DNA from: JBGCEZ01 sp045106735
GTDB taxonomy: Bacteria; Planctomycetota; Phycisphaerae; Phycisphaerales; SM1A02
Direction of reading: 5' to 3'
Length of the DNA: 48,044 nt
Assembly (NCBI GenBank): GCA_045106735.1
Contig: JBGCEZ010000010.1
Span: 1 to 48,044 of the forward strand
Each line of letters begins with the position of its first letter. Position 1 is the first letter of the stretch. A model generated the notes under the pieces. That model was not told the origin of the DNA and did no database searches. It saw nothing but the letters and a program-made list of their open reading frames with translations. Below are positions 26,010-34,603 of this stretch, one piece after another. Both the position numbers and the translations under genes were made by a program.

Positions 26010-27518
26010 TCATCCGCCGCGGCGACGAAGTTCCGTCTCGCGGTTCAAGATCGCCCGTTCCTCCTCGGTCAGACCGGCCATGCCGACATCGGCAATCCGT
26101 CCCAGGATCTCGTCGAGGGTGGGCTCGGGACCGGGTTCTGGGCTGTGGTCTGGGCTGTGGTCTGGGTCGAGCTCTGGGCTGTGGTCCGGGCTGTGGTCTG
26201 GATCGAGCTCTGGGCTTTGGCCCGGCCGAGGGTCGGATCCGGGGCCGGAACCAGCGTCGGATCCCGAGCCAGATCCGGGGTCGGATCCGGGGCCGGATCC
26301 GGGGCCGGAACCGGGGCCGGAACCGGGGGGTCGACCGCGATCCGACGCCGCATCGCCGCCGTCGCCACCCGAGGGGCTTGCCCCGGTGTCTGCAGTCTCG
26401 GTTCCATCGGTACCGCCGGGCCTGAAATCGTCTTCGAAGTCGTCCTCTCCGAAGCCATCCTCGGCGACCTGGTCGCGGGCGAATGCTTCGTCGATGAAGT
26501 CCGGGTGGAGATCCAGCCCGCCGGCGAGGGCTGGTGTGTCGTCGTCGGCGTCGTTGGCGTCGTCGTCGTTGGCGTCGCTGGCGTCGTCGTCGTCGTCGGC
26601 TGCCCCGGCCATGTCGAGCCCGAGCCCATCATCGTTCGATCGCGGCCCGATCGCCCGGGCGAGCTCGGTCCCGGCCAGCGGCAGGCCATCCTGCGCTTCG
26701 GCGTCGATCGCGGCGAATCGGCGCACGGCGTGCGCCCCGCCGACCGCCGCCCCCAACACCACCAGCCACGCCGAAAGCAAGACCCCACCGAGCAACGTCA
26801 GGCCGGCGACGGCCAGGCCGACCTGGGCCGCAATTCGATCGCCGGACGCGGTTCCGCGTCGGGAAGAAACGATCGCCGCGAGCCATCGACCTCCGTCGAA
26901 CGGACGCATTGGCAGCAGATGCAGGAGCAAGACGGTGACCCACACCCGTTGGGCCGCGATGATCCATGCCATCCACGCCGCCCACGCCGAACCGCTCGCA
27001 TCCGCCGCCGGCAGGTGATCCGGGCGGACCGGGCCCCCCAGCGGCCCAAAGGCCAACCGGATGCCGCCCCCCGCCACCGGCGTGAGGATCAATCCCGCCA
27101 GGATGACCATGATGGCCAAAGCGACAAGTCCGCCGAGGGCCTCGTTGCGGCGACTCCGCGGCGACGCACCGACCGGCAGCTGGCCCAATCCGCCGAGTGG
27201 CCACAGCGCGATCGACAACGGCGGCGGTCCCGCGCGCCGGGTCGCCCAGACGCGAGCGGCCTCGTGCACGATGACCGCCACGAGCAACGCCGCGAATTCC
27301 AGCACGATGACCGGCCCGGCGACCGCTGCGGGGTCTCCTCGCAGCGGGCCCACCAACACCCGGAGCAGGACGACCCCGGCCCACAGGCCCATCGCCGCGT
27401 GCACCCGCCACGCGACGCCGGCCATCCGGCCGATCGGCCACGACCAGCGGGCCGGATCGTCGATCGGCACGAACGTTGGGGCCCAGCGCGGCCCGCGACT
27501 CACCGCGCCGCCATCCAT
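26010..27518 (-). CDS. Site-2 protease-like (M50) membrane protein with degenerate HExxR motif
   Basis: The 502-residue product has several hydrophobic helices in residues 40-260. The expected zinc motif HExxH reads VIVHEAARVW, with Arg in place of the second His, while the second motif MRPFDGGRWLAA keeps the Asp. The metal site is therefore incomplete and the protein is probably an inactive or altered S2P homologue. Residues 270-460 are an acidic then Pro/Gly/Ser/Asp repeat region from 6- and 12-nt tandem repeats. The C-terminus, LDEILGRIADVGMAGLTEEE then RAILNRETELRRR, mirrors the tail of the neighbouring rhomboid protein. Its ATG 27518 overlaps the Nudix gene by 19 nt. Confidence 0.7.
   Translation of the reverse strand: MDGGAVSRGPRWAPTFVPIDDPARWSWPIGRMAGVAWRVHAAMGLWAGVVLLRVLVGPLRGDPAAVAGPVIVLEFAALLVAVIVHEAARVWATRRAGPPPLSIALWPLGGLGQLPVGASPRSRRNEALGGLVALAIMVILAGLILTPVAGGGIRLAFGPLGGPVRPDHLPAADASGSAWAAWMAWIIAAQRVWVTVLLLHLLPMRPFDGGRWLAAIVSSRRGTASGDRIAAQVGLAVAGLTLLGGVLLSAWLVVLGAAVGGAHAVRRFAAIDAEAQDGLPLAGTELARAIGPRSNDDGLGLDMAGAADDDDDASDANDDDANDADDDTPALAGGLDLHPDFIDEAFARDQVAEDGFGEDDFEDDFRPGGTDGTETADTGASPSGGDGGDAASDRGRPPGSGPGSGPGSGPGSDPGSGSGSDAGSGPGSDPRPGQSPELDPDHSPDHSPELDPDHSPDHSPEPGPEPTLDEILGRIADVGMAGLTEEERAILNRETELRRRGG
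26129..26345. repeat. 6- and 12-nt tandem repeats in the S2P-like gene
   Basis: Units of GGGCTGTGGTCT type (with GGGTCGAGCTCT variants) and hexamers GGGGCC/GGATCC/GGAACC encode DPDHSPDHSPEL repeats and PGSGPGS linkers. A 36-nt block (one DPDHSPDHSPEL) is duplicated. Confidence 0.85.
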
Positions 27519-28066
27519 CGGAGGACGACGGCAATGGTTTTGGCGTCGCGGATGCGGCCGTCGTCGATCATCTCAACGACCGACGTGGCCGAACACACGT
27601 GGACGTCGATCGATTCGCCCGGATCCAAGTGCTGCCCGACGTGCGTGAGGTCCCGAGCGATGTACGCGTCGAGCCGCTCGTCGGTGAAGCCTGGGGTCGT
27701 AAAAAACCAGCCGAAGGGCTCGATCCGGGCGGCCCGGTACCCGGTTTCTTCCTCGAGTTCGCGGGCGGCGACGGCCGCCGGATCCTCACCGGGCCCACGC
27801 GTCCCGGCGGGCAATTCCCAGAGCACGTCGTCGACCGCCACCCGCCGATTGCGGATCATCACGATTTGGTCGTCGGACATCAGCGGCAAGATCACCGAAC
27901 CGCCGGGATGCCGCACGATGTCGCGCGGGGATCCGCCGGCCCGATCGGCCGGGACCGTGGCCACGTGGATCCGGTCGCCGCGCCAGACGATGGTCTCGTC
28001 CGGCCTGGCGTCGCCAGAAGCGAGCCTCGAACGGGTTGACTGGGGAGGAGGAACGGGCGCTGGCAT
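27500..28066 (-). CDS. Nudix hydrolase, ADP-ribose pyrophosphatase-like
   Basis: The 188-residue protein has a complete Nudix box at residues about 88-110, GTRGPGEDPAAVAARELEEE then TGY, with the RE-x2-EE core that binds Mg2+. LWELPAGT before it and the GFTDERLDAYIA stretch after it resemble ADP-sugar pyrophosphatases of the NudF type, which hydrolyse ADP-ribose to AMP and ribose-5-phosphate. Substrate is inferred from similarity of the box surroundings only. It overlaps the S2P-like gene and lies 24 bp downstream of the hybrid kinase, so it could be read with that operon. Confidence 0.85.
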   Translation of the reverse strand: MPAPVPPPQSTRSRLASGDARPDETIVWRGDRIHVATVPADRAGGSPRDIVRHPGGSVILPLMSDDQIVMIRNRRVAVDDVLWELPAGTRGPGEDPAAVAARELEEETGYRAARIEPFGWFFTTPGFTDERLDAYIARDLTHVGQHLDPGESIDVHVCSATSVVEMIDDGRIRDAKTIAVVLRWMAAR

Positions 28067-28090
28067 GGCCGTCCCAGGATACCGCGGGCC

Positions 28091-30127
28091 TCAGGCGGCG
28101 GCGTTGGACCGGCCGGACCAACGAGCGACGAGCTGCAACAACGTGTCGCGATTGATCGGCTTGGTCAGGTAGTCGTCGCACCCGGCGGCCAGGCACTTTT
28201 CCCGGTCACCCTGCATCGCGTGGGCCGTCAGCGCGACGATCGGCCCGTTCCAACCGGCCTCGCGGAGCCGCTCGGTGGCTTCGTAGCCGCCCATGACCGG
28301 CATTTGCATGTCCATCAGAACAACGTCGAACGTCTGCGGCGGGTCGCCTTCGGTACCCAGAAGGGTCTCGACGCCCAGGAGCCCGTTCTCCCGAATCTCG
28401 ACTTCGGCCCCAGCCCGACTCAGATGGAAGCGGATGAGTCGCTGGTTGTCCGGACCATCCTCCACCACCAAGACCCGAATCCCGGAGAGTTCATCGGGCG
28501 TGGTCGCCCTGGCCGTCGGTTCAGCCCGACCGGCTGCGCCCGACGTTGGCTTCACCAATTCGATCGATCCGCGCGGGCCGGGATCCAACCGAACCGTGAA
28601 CGTACTGCCCACGCCGACCGTGGATGCAACGTCGATGGATCCGCCGAGCAACTCGGCCAGCCGCCGCGAGATCACCAGTCCGAGTCCGGTGCCGCCGTAC
28701 TCTCGTGTGGTTGACGGATCGGCCTGAGCGAATGCGGCGAACAGGTTGTTGACGACGTCGTCGGCAATCCCGATTCCGGTGTCCCGGACGTCGATCCGCA
28801 CCGGCGCTTCGTGGTTCTTGTCGTAGCTCACGGCCAGTGTCACACTGCCGGTCTCGGTGAACTTGATCGCGTTGCCCGCGAGATTGGTCACGATCTGGCG
28901 GATGCGCGTGGGATCGCTTCGAATCGAGCGCGGAATTGGTCCCTCGTAGACCACGTTCAACTCGATGCCCTTGCCCTCGGCCCGGACCCGCATGAGGTCG
29001 GCAACCTCCTCGATGATCGGGGACAGCGGCGTGGCGATGGACTCAACTTCCATGCGGCCGGCTTCGATCTTCGAGATGTCGAGGATGTCGTTGATGATCG
29101 TGATCAGATGCTGACCGTTGCGACGGATCGTGTCGACGGCATCGCGTTGCACGGCCCCATCGCCGCCGTCTTCCCCGAGGATGTCGGCATACCCCAGAAT
29201 CGCGGTCATTGGCGTCCGAATCTCATGACTCATGTTGGCCAGAAACTCACTCTTGGCCTGGTTTGCCGACTCCGCCCGCTGCTGAGAGGTCCGCAGTTCT
29301 TGTTCGACCTGCTGCCGCACGCGGATCTCGGACTCCGTTTGGTGCAGCGCTTCACTGAGATCTTCGGTCCGACGTCGCACCCGGTCTTCCAGGTGTTCGT
29401 TCGCCTCCGCCAGCGCCTGACCCCGGGACTCAATCTCTTCCAACATTCGATTGAGTGAACCCGAGAGGGTGTCCACTTCCGGAATGACGGAATGGTCCGC
29501 GCGGATCGTGTAGTCGCCCGAGGTGGTAATGCGTTCGGTCGTCCCGACCAAGCGAGCAATCGGACCCGACAGCAGTCGCTGCATCCGCAGACCAATCAAG
29601 GTCGCAATGCCCAGCGCGGCCACCAAGACGATTCCCGAGACGATGGCTTGGCCGCGCGTCTCGGCCCCGATCGAATCAAGACTGAAGACCACGACCAACC
29701 GGCCGATCTGTTCGTCGTCCAGCACCACCGGCTCAGAAATGACCAAGCGGTGTCCGTCAATCAGGTGGGCCCGCTGGGCCGGCGGCAGCGACGGCACCGG
29801 CTTGGCCGCCACGACGGAATCCGGCGCCCACCGAGCGAAGATCGTTTCATCGGCCGCCATCAGCTTCGCCTCGACGATCGCGGGATCGGCGTTCAGAGCG
29901 CTGAGCACTTCACGGGCGGTGTCCGCATCGTCGAAACTCAGCGCCGCGGTCGTATTGGAAGCAATGATCCGGGCTTCGGTCATGCCACGGCTCAGGAAGG
30001 CGGACCGCAGCGCGGAACGCTGTTGCCAAGCGAGTGCGAACGTCATCGTGACCAGCACGATCGAGCATGTCCCGAGGATCACGAGCAGCGATCGTCCACG
30101 GAATCCAAGGTGGCGGAGCGGCATCAT
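28091..30127 (-). CDS. Hybrid sensor histidine kinase (sensor-HAMP-HisKA-HATPase-REC)
   Basis: The 678-residue protein starts at ATG 30127, sharing ATGA with the stop of the YfiR-like gene. Order of parts: first transmembrane helix (residues about 13-30), an extracytoplasmic sensor region (SRGMTEARIIASNTTAALSF, CHASE8-like), a second helix near 165-185, HAMP (LSGPIARLVGTTERI), coiled coil, HisKA SHEIRTPMTAILGYADIL with phosphoacceptor His301, ATP-binding motifs NLAGNAIKF, DTGIGI and GGTGLGLVI, then a receiver domain with phospho-acceptor Asp606 in VVLMDMQMPVMGG and Lys in YLTKPI. No HPt domain is present, so a separate phosphotransfer partner is expected. With the YfiR-like and TonB genes it probably senses a periplasmic signal. 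Confidence 0.92.
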   Translation of the reverse strand: MMPLRHLGFRGRSLLVILGTCSIVLVTMTFALAWQQRSALRSAFLSRGMTEARIIASNTTAALSFDDADTAREVLSALNADPAIVEAKLMAADETIFARWAPDSVVAAKPVPSLPPAQRAHLIDGHRLVISEPVVLDDEQIGRLVVVFSLDSIGAETRGQAIVSGIVLVAALGIATLIGLRMQRLLSGPIARLVGTTERITTSGDYTIRADHSVIPEVDTLSGSLNRMLEEIESRGQALAEANEHLEDRVRRRTEDLSEALHQTESEIRVRQQVEQELRTSQQRAESANQAKSEFLANMSHEIRTPMTAILGYADILGEDGGDGAVQRDAVDTIRRNGQHLITIINDILDISKIEAGRMEVESIATPLSPIIEEVADLMRVRAEGKGIELNVVYEGPIPRSIRSDPTRIRQIVTNLAGNAIKFTETGSVTLAVSYDKNHEAPVRIDVRDTGIGIADDVVNNLFAAFAQADPSTTREYGGTGLGLVISRRLAELLGGSIDVASTVGVGSTFTVRLDPGPRGSIELVKPTSGAAGRAEPTARATTPDELSGIRVLVVEDGPDNQRLIRFHLSRAGAEVEIRENGLLGVETLLGTEGDPPQTFDVVLMDMQMPVMGGYEATERLREAGWNGPIVALTAHAMQGDREKCLAAGCDDYLTKPINRDTLLQLVARWSGRSNAAA

Positions 30128-30744
30128 GGGCGCGGCTCCCGGCGGACTCGTTCGGAGAGTTGCAGCAGTCGGCTGCTGAGCTGGATCCTTGAAGCTCGCA
30201 CCGTCGCCTGGTTGACGACGGGCCGCACGTTCGAACCCACGACCGGCATGGCGATCATGCCGCCTTGGCTGAGACGCGATTGGTCGTCCACCACCAGCAG
30301 GACGTCGTTGTCGCGGGCCACGGGCCAAAGGACTCGCGTGCTTTCGCCGTGCGGTCCAGGCACGTAGAGCAGGTGGCATGCGGCCACTTGCTCGGCCGAT
30401 GCGGCCCCGAGTGGACCTCGCCCGGCCGCCTCTTGGGCGGACAGCTGAATCACGCGAAGCTCCAGCGGATGTCCAGAAGCGGTGCGCCCGGCCAGGGTCG
30501 CTTCCAACACCCCCGTCGCGGCACTCGGTCCGATGATGCCGATGACGAGTGGCGAAGACGCGTCCTCGAACCGCCCGGCGGGCCACGTCGCGAAACGGGC
30601 GAAGTTCAGGACGCAGGCAGAACGAACGTTCAAGACCACCGTGCGGTCGACATCGCCGGTTGCCCCCGGCGTCGGCGTGCTGAACAGGCCGATGGCCACG
30701 ATCGCCATCATGCCCAGCAGAAGTTGTCGAACCGTGCGGGGCAT
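30124..30744 (-). CDS. YfiR-like (DUF4154) periplasmic protein
   Basis: The 206-residue product has a signal peptide (LLLGMMAIVAIGLFSTPTPGA) and the pattern of the YfiR/DUF4154 family: VLNFARFATWPAGRF near the start, PLVIGIIGPSA, CHLLYVPGP, NDVLLVVDDQSRLSQGGMIA and a C-terminal ATVRASRIQLSSRLLQL. In Pseudomonas YfiR is a periplasmic repressor of a membrane diguanylate cyclase. Here the partner in the operon is a hybrid histidine kinase, so control of that sensor is the natural inference. Start and stop overlap both neighbours (TGATG with the TonB gene, ATGA with the kinase), so the three are translationally coupled. Confidence 0.85.
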   Translation of the reverse strand: MPRTVRQLLLGMMAIVAIGLFSTPTPGATGDVDRTVVLNVRSACVLNFARFATWPAGRFEDASSPLVIGIIGPSAATGVLEATLAGRTASGHPLELRVIQLSAQEAAGRGPLGAASAEQVAACHLLYVPGPHGESTRVLWPVARDNDVLLVVDDQSRLSQGGMIAMPVVGSNVRPVVNQATVRASRIQLSSRLLQLSERVRREPRP

Positions 30745-32756
30745 CAGAATTCGACCCGGACGCCGGCGAAGACCGACCGCTCGAACTCAGAAGGATTCGA
30801 GACGATCGCGTTCGCGAACGTCTCCGCTCCACGGCGATCCAGAAGATCTCGCCCGTACAAGAACACTTCGGTTCCCGGCGTCGGCGTCCACGTCAACCCA
30901 AGATCGAGCCCAAAGCCGCCCGTCGAACCGCCGCTTGGCAGATCGTCTTCCCAATCGAAGATCGTGTCCCACCGCAGATCCTCGTTCAATTGCACGTTCG
31001 ATCGAAGCACGTATCGCTGCTGCGGCGCGGCGCCATCGGCGTTCACGCCGCCGCCGGGAACTTCATCCAGCGACTCATTGTTGAAGATCGCGTCCGCCTG
31101 GAGATCCCAGGTGTCGTGAACGCGCCATCGGATGCCGATCTCGGCCCCGTAAGTCTCGCCCTCGGCGTCGTTGGTGACGACTCCGTCGTTGGCCAGCAGA
31201 CCGAGTTGAATCAGTCGGTCGTACTGGTTGAAGTAGGTCGCGACATCGATCTCGACTCCATCGATCGGTCGGAACCGCCATCCGAGCTCGAATCCGATCA
31301 ACTCTTCCGCTTCGACGTCCGGCGATCCTTGCAACGTCAGCGGCACCAGCACGTTGGTCGGGGGTCCCCCGCCGAGAATGCCAAGATCGGCGTATCCAGC
31401 CACGATTCGCAGGCTGTCGTAGCGGCTGGTCGGCGTACTCACCGACCGAGACATGCTTGCCCAGACCGTCGTATCGGCGTCCGGCGTCCACGTCATGCGC
31501 ACGTTCGGCTGCAGTTCGAGTCCGGTGTAGTCGTTGTACGAGGCCTTCACGCCGGCCAGGAGGTTGAGGGTCTCCGGCACCCACGACCATTCGATTTGGG
31601 CGAACGTGTTGACGAGGATGTCCGTTGCCGCCCCGTTCCGGTAGGCAAAATCCGTAGTCGCTTCGAGGTCGTAGTTCAGAACGGAGCCGGTCGCGCCAAG
31701 GCCGACGTTGACACGGTCCGAGACGGCACGGAAGCGACGGGCGTCGAACGAAGCCGAATGACGTTGGTATCGCAACGTGGCTCGCCGGAAATCCGTGCGA
31801 TCCAGGGCTGCTTGGATGTACCAATCGTCGCCCGGCGAGTTGTACTCGAGCCGGGCACGAATGTTCATCGCCTGCTGCCAGCCATCTTCGATGATGGTTC
31901 GATTCGCGAACATCGCCGTCGGATCAACGAGCACGAACTGTTCGCCCACCCGGCGGTTGATGGTGTAGTCGCCCTGCAATTCGAACGTCCGGTCGTTGCT
32001 GAGTTCCCGGTCGAAACGGAAGCCCACGGCATTGCTGGCCCAATCGTCCGTCCGAGGCCCGCTGGCCGGTCGGTTGCCGCCGTCTTCGGTGCCCATGCCC
32101 CAGACCCGGGCCGCGGCGTCGTCGCCGATACGGAACCCGTAGCGAACCTCAGCCCGGGCGTCCGGTGATGTTCCCCCGGCGAGACTCGTCCGAACGCCAA
32201 GGGTGTCGAAGGCTGACTTGGACTCGAAGTTGATGACGCCGTTCACGGCGTTCTCGCCCCAAAGGACTGCTCCCGGCCCGCGAATCGCCTCGATGCGGTC
32301 GATCTCGTCGATCGGGCGATCCATCAGCTCCCAGATCGTCCCCGAGAACGCTGGATCGTAAAGCGTCCGGCCGTCGAGGAGCACCTGCATCTTGTCCGCG
32401 TAGGTCGTGGCGAATCCGCGGGCACTGATGCCCCACTGATTCGCCGTTTGCCGTTGCACCTGCAATCCTGGGACGAGCCGCAGGACGTCAGGCAGGTAGA
32501 CCGAGATCGACCGTTCCAGGTCTCGCGACTCCAGGACCGTGACCGCGGCCGGCGTCTCGAACAGACTTCCCTCGCTGCCGGACACCGTTCGCACCGTGAC
32601 CACGCGGACATCGAGCAGCGAGGCGAAGTCGAATTCGGCGAACGGATTCTCGTCCCCGGTGACGCCATCTGAAAGCTCTTGTCCCCCCGCCGTCGCCGCG
32701 CAGAAACCGACCGCCGCGGTGATGCACGCGATCGTTCGCCGGCCAGCGAACCGCAT
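30744..32756 (-). CDS. TonB-dependent outer-membrane receptor
   Basis: The 670-residue product (ATG 32756) has a signal peptide ending near AATAGGQ. A plug domain follows: FETPAAVTVLESRDLERS, LRLVPGLQVQR, SARGFATTYADKMQVLLDGR and IEAIRGPGAVLWGENAVNGV. The rest is an amphipathic beta-barrel ending in ...FERSVFAGVRVEF with a C-terminal Phe, as expected for BAM-dependent assembly. Substrate cannot be told from sequence. It opens the TonB/YfiR/kinase operon. A longer N-terminal frame up to 32885 is open but lacks a signal sequence. Confidence 0.93.
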   Translation of the reverse strand: MRFAGRRTIACITAAVGFCAATAGGQELSDGVTGDENPFAEFDFASLLDVRVVTVRTVSGSEGSLFETPAAVTVLESRDLERSISVYLPDVLRLVPGLQVQRQTANQWGISARGFATTYADKMQVLLDGRTLYDPAFSGTIWELMDRPIDEIDRIEAIRGPGAVLWGENAVNGVINFESKSAFDTLGVRTSLAGGTSPDARAEVRYGFRIGDDAAARVWGMGTEDGGNRPASGPRTDDWASNAVGFRFDRELSNDRTFELQGDYTINRRVGEQFVLVDPTAMFANRTIIEDGWQQAMNIRARLEYNSPGDDWYIQAALDRTDFRRATLRYQRHSASFDARRFRAVSDRVNVGLGATGSVLNYDLEATTDFAYRNGAATDILVNTFAQIEWSWVPETLNLLAGVKASYNDYTGLELQPNVRMTWTPDADTTVWASMSRSVSTPTSRYDSLRIVAGYADLGILGGGPPTNVLVPLTLQGSPDVEAEELIGFELGWRFRPIDGVEIDVATYFNQYDRLIQLGLLANDGVVTNDAEGETYGAEIGIRWRVHDTWDLQADAIFNNESLDEVPGGGVNADGAAPQQRYVLRSNVQLNEDLRWDTIFDWEDDLPSGGSTGGFGLDLGLTWTPTPGTEVFLYGRDLLDRRGAETFANAIVSNPSEFERSVFAGVRVEF

Positions 32757-33093
32757 GATGGGGGACCGGCGGATCAAGAATTCGACGCTCCGATGGGCAA
32801 AAACGCGTACGGGAGACGGTCCGCGCGAACGCAGGGCGAGCCCGTCGTACCGCAGATCGGAGCGAACCGGCGGAGACTTCACCACTTGCCAATGAGTCGC
32901 GTCATCTCATTCTGGATCTGGTGGCGAAGCGGCCCGGCCGCGCGAAGGCTGCGCTTCCGAGCCTCGAATTCGCCATGAGACCGCGCAGGCCAAGCGCTTC
33001 GGCGTCGCCGATTCCGGCTCGCCCCACCGATGGAGAGTTCGGCGCGCGACGGGTGCGCGCTGGCTTCCCGCCGCGACGCGCAGCATTCACCGC
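32757..33093. other. Upstream region of the TonB receptor operon
   Basis: This stretch holds the promoter side of the TonB operon and the downstream end of hutF. I looked for a cobalamin, TPP or other TonB-associated riboswitch and saw none. No clear promoter pair is visible. Confidence 0.4.
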
Positions 33094-34443
33094 TCAGGCG
33101 CGCCGAGCTCGCCATTCGCCGGCCACCCACGTGCCGGCGACTGCGCCATCGGCAGCGCCCGTGAGCAGCGCCTCGGGCAACGTGTCCGCCGTGGCCCCGA
33201 ACAGCGACGGATGGTCCAAGTCGATGGCGACCAAGTCGGCGAGTTGGCCCGGCTCGATTCGGCCGGCGTTCAGACCGAGCGCCGCAGCCCCTTGCCGCGT
33301 GCCGGCATCGATGAGTTCCGGAGCCATGTACCCGTCGGCATCGCGGACCACGCCTCGGGCTTCCCGCCGGAGCCGCTGGCCGTACTCCATCCAGCGCATT
33401 TCCTCGAGCATCGAGATGCGAGCGTTCGAGTCGCTGCCCAAGCTCACGGCAATCCCCGCGGCCCGCATGGCCGCGACATCGGCCAGGCCGTCGCCCAGAT
33501 TTGCCTCGGTGAGCGGACACAAGCACACGCTGCCGCCGGCCGCGCCGAATGCCGCCAGGTCTTCCGGTGTGGAGTGGGTCGCGTGAACGGCAACGACGCC
33601 GCTCAGGTCGCCGAGGGCACGCGTGACCACGCCCAGCGGCGTGGCGCCATGGGCTGTCTGGCACGCGGCGATTTCCGCTGGCTGCTCCTCCAAGTGCATG
33701 TGCATCACCAGCCCACGTTCCCGCGCCGCGTCCCACAATCGAGCGACGTCCGCGATCGCGACGGCCCGAATCGAGTGTGCGGCCAAGCCCGGATGTTGCC
33801 GTGGACCGAGCCGGCCACCCACGGCATCGAGCTGACGCAGAAACTGGTCGACGTCGACGCCGTCAAACCGCCGTTGCCCGCCCTCGAGCGGCGCACCGAT
33901 CCCGCCGGTGAAGTATGCGGTCTGAAGCAGGACGCACCGAATGCCCGCATCCGCCGCAGCCCGGAGGACAGCGTCATCGAGCTTCCAGTCCCGGTCGTCG
34001 GAAGCGTGGTGGAGGTAGTGAAACTCGCCCACCGTGGTGATGCCAGCGTCCAGCATCTCTTCGAAGGCCATCCGCGAGAGCATGTACGCCTGGTCGACGG
34101 TCATCGCCCCCACCAAGTCGTACATGGCGGTGCGCCATGTCCAGAAGCTCCCGGATCCGGCCGAAAATCGTTCGCCCCGCCCGCGCAGGCCACGCTGAAA
34201 CGCATGGCTGTGGGCCGACACGAACCCTGGCATGAGGGCGAGGCGCGGACGGTCATCGTGGCCGGGAGGAGTGGCCCGATCCGTCCCCTCCGTTCCCGGA
34301 CCCGCGAGCGGAGATGGCTCGCCGCTGGCCGCCAACGCAACGGCGGAGATCAACCCAGCCGAGTCGATGTGCACGGACTCCGACGCAACGAAGTCGCGGC
34401 CGTTCCAGAGCAGTTCAGGATGGATGACGGTGTCGGTGGACAT
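33094..34443 (-). CDS. hutF: Formimidoylglutamate deiminase HutF
   Basis: HutF hydrolyses N-formimidoyl-L-glutamate to N-formyl-L-glutamate and ammonia in the five-step histidine degradation route. The 449-residue amidohydrolase has the metal-binding ALMPGFVSAHSHAFQRGLRG (His78 and His80), family-specific TVGEFHYLHH, MHMHLEEQ, VAVHATHSTPEDL and a late GSDSNARISMLEEMRWMEY block with the metal Asp. C-terminal GRIEPGQLADLVAIDLDHP is typical of the superfamily. Start is MSTDTVIHP at 34443. The other hut genes are not in this window. An M20 deacylase gene lies 160 bp upstream on the same strand. Confidence 0.9.
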   Translation of the reverse strand: MSTDTVIHPELLWNGRDFVASESVHIDSAGLISAVALAASGEPSPLAGPGTEGTDRATPPGHDDRPRLALMPGFVSAHSHAFQRGLRGRGERFSAGSGSFWTWRTAMYDLVGAMTVDQAYMLSRMAFEEMLDAGITTVGEFHYLHHASDDRDWKLDDAVLRAAADAGIRCVLLQTAYFTGGIGAPLEGGQRRFDGVDVDQFLRQLDAVGGRLGPRQHPGLAAHSIRAVAIADVARLWDAARERGLVMHMHLEEQPAEIAACQTAHGATPLGVVTRALGDLSGVVAVHATHSTPEDLAAFGAAGGSVCLCPLTEANLGDGLADVAAMRAAGIAVSLGSDSNARISMLEEMRWMEYGQRLRREARGVVRDADGYMAPELIDAGTRQGAAALGLNAGRIEPGQLADLVAIDLDHPSLFGATADTLPEALLTGAADGAVAGTWVAGEWRARRA

Positions 34444-34603
34444 CAGCGAGAACGCTCCACGGAGACTGAGACTGCGGGGACGGAAGAGAACGGGTCGGCC
34501 GCCGGGATCCGACCGCGGCGCGACAGCCGAAGGACAGCGTCGACGGCGGGATCCGGCCGATCGGGCGGCTTGTCGCGAACGCCCCCACCGCCCCCACCAA
34601 GGC

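Noticed and set aside
32757..33093. Riboswitch upstream of the TonB receptor
   Set aside because: No cobalamin, TPP or other consensus boxes were found on the minus strand.
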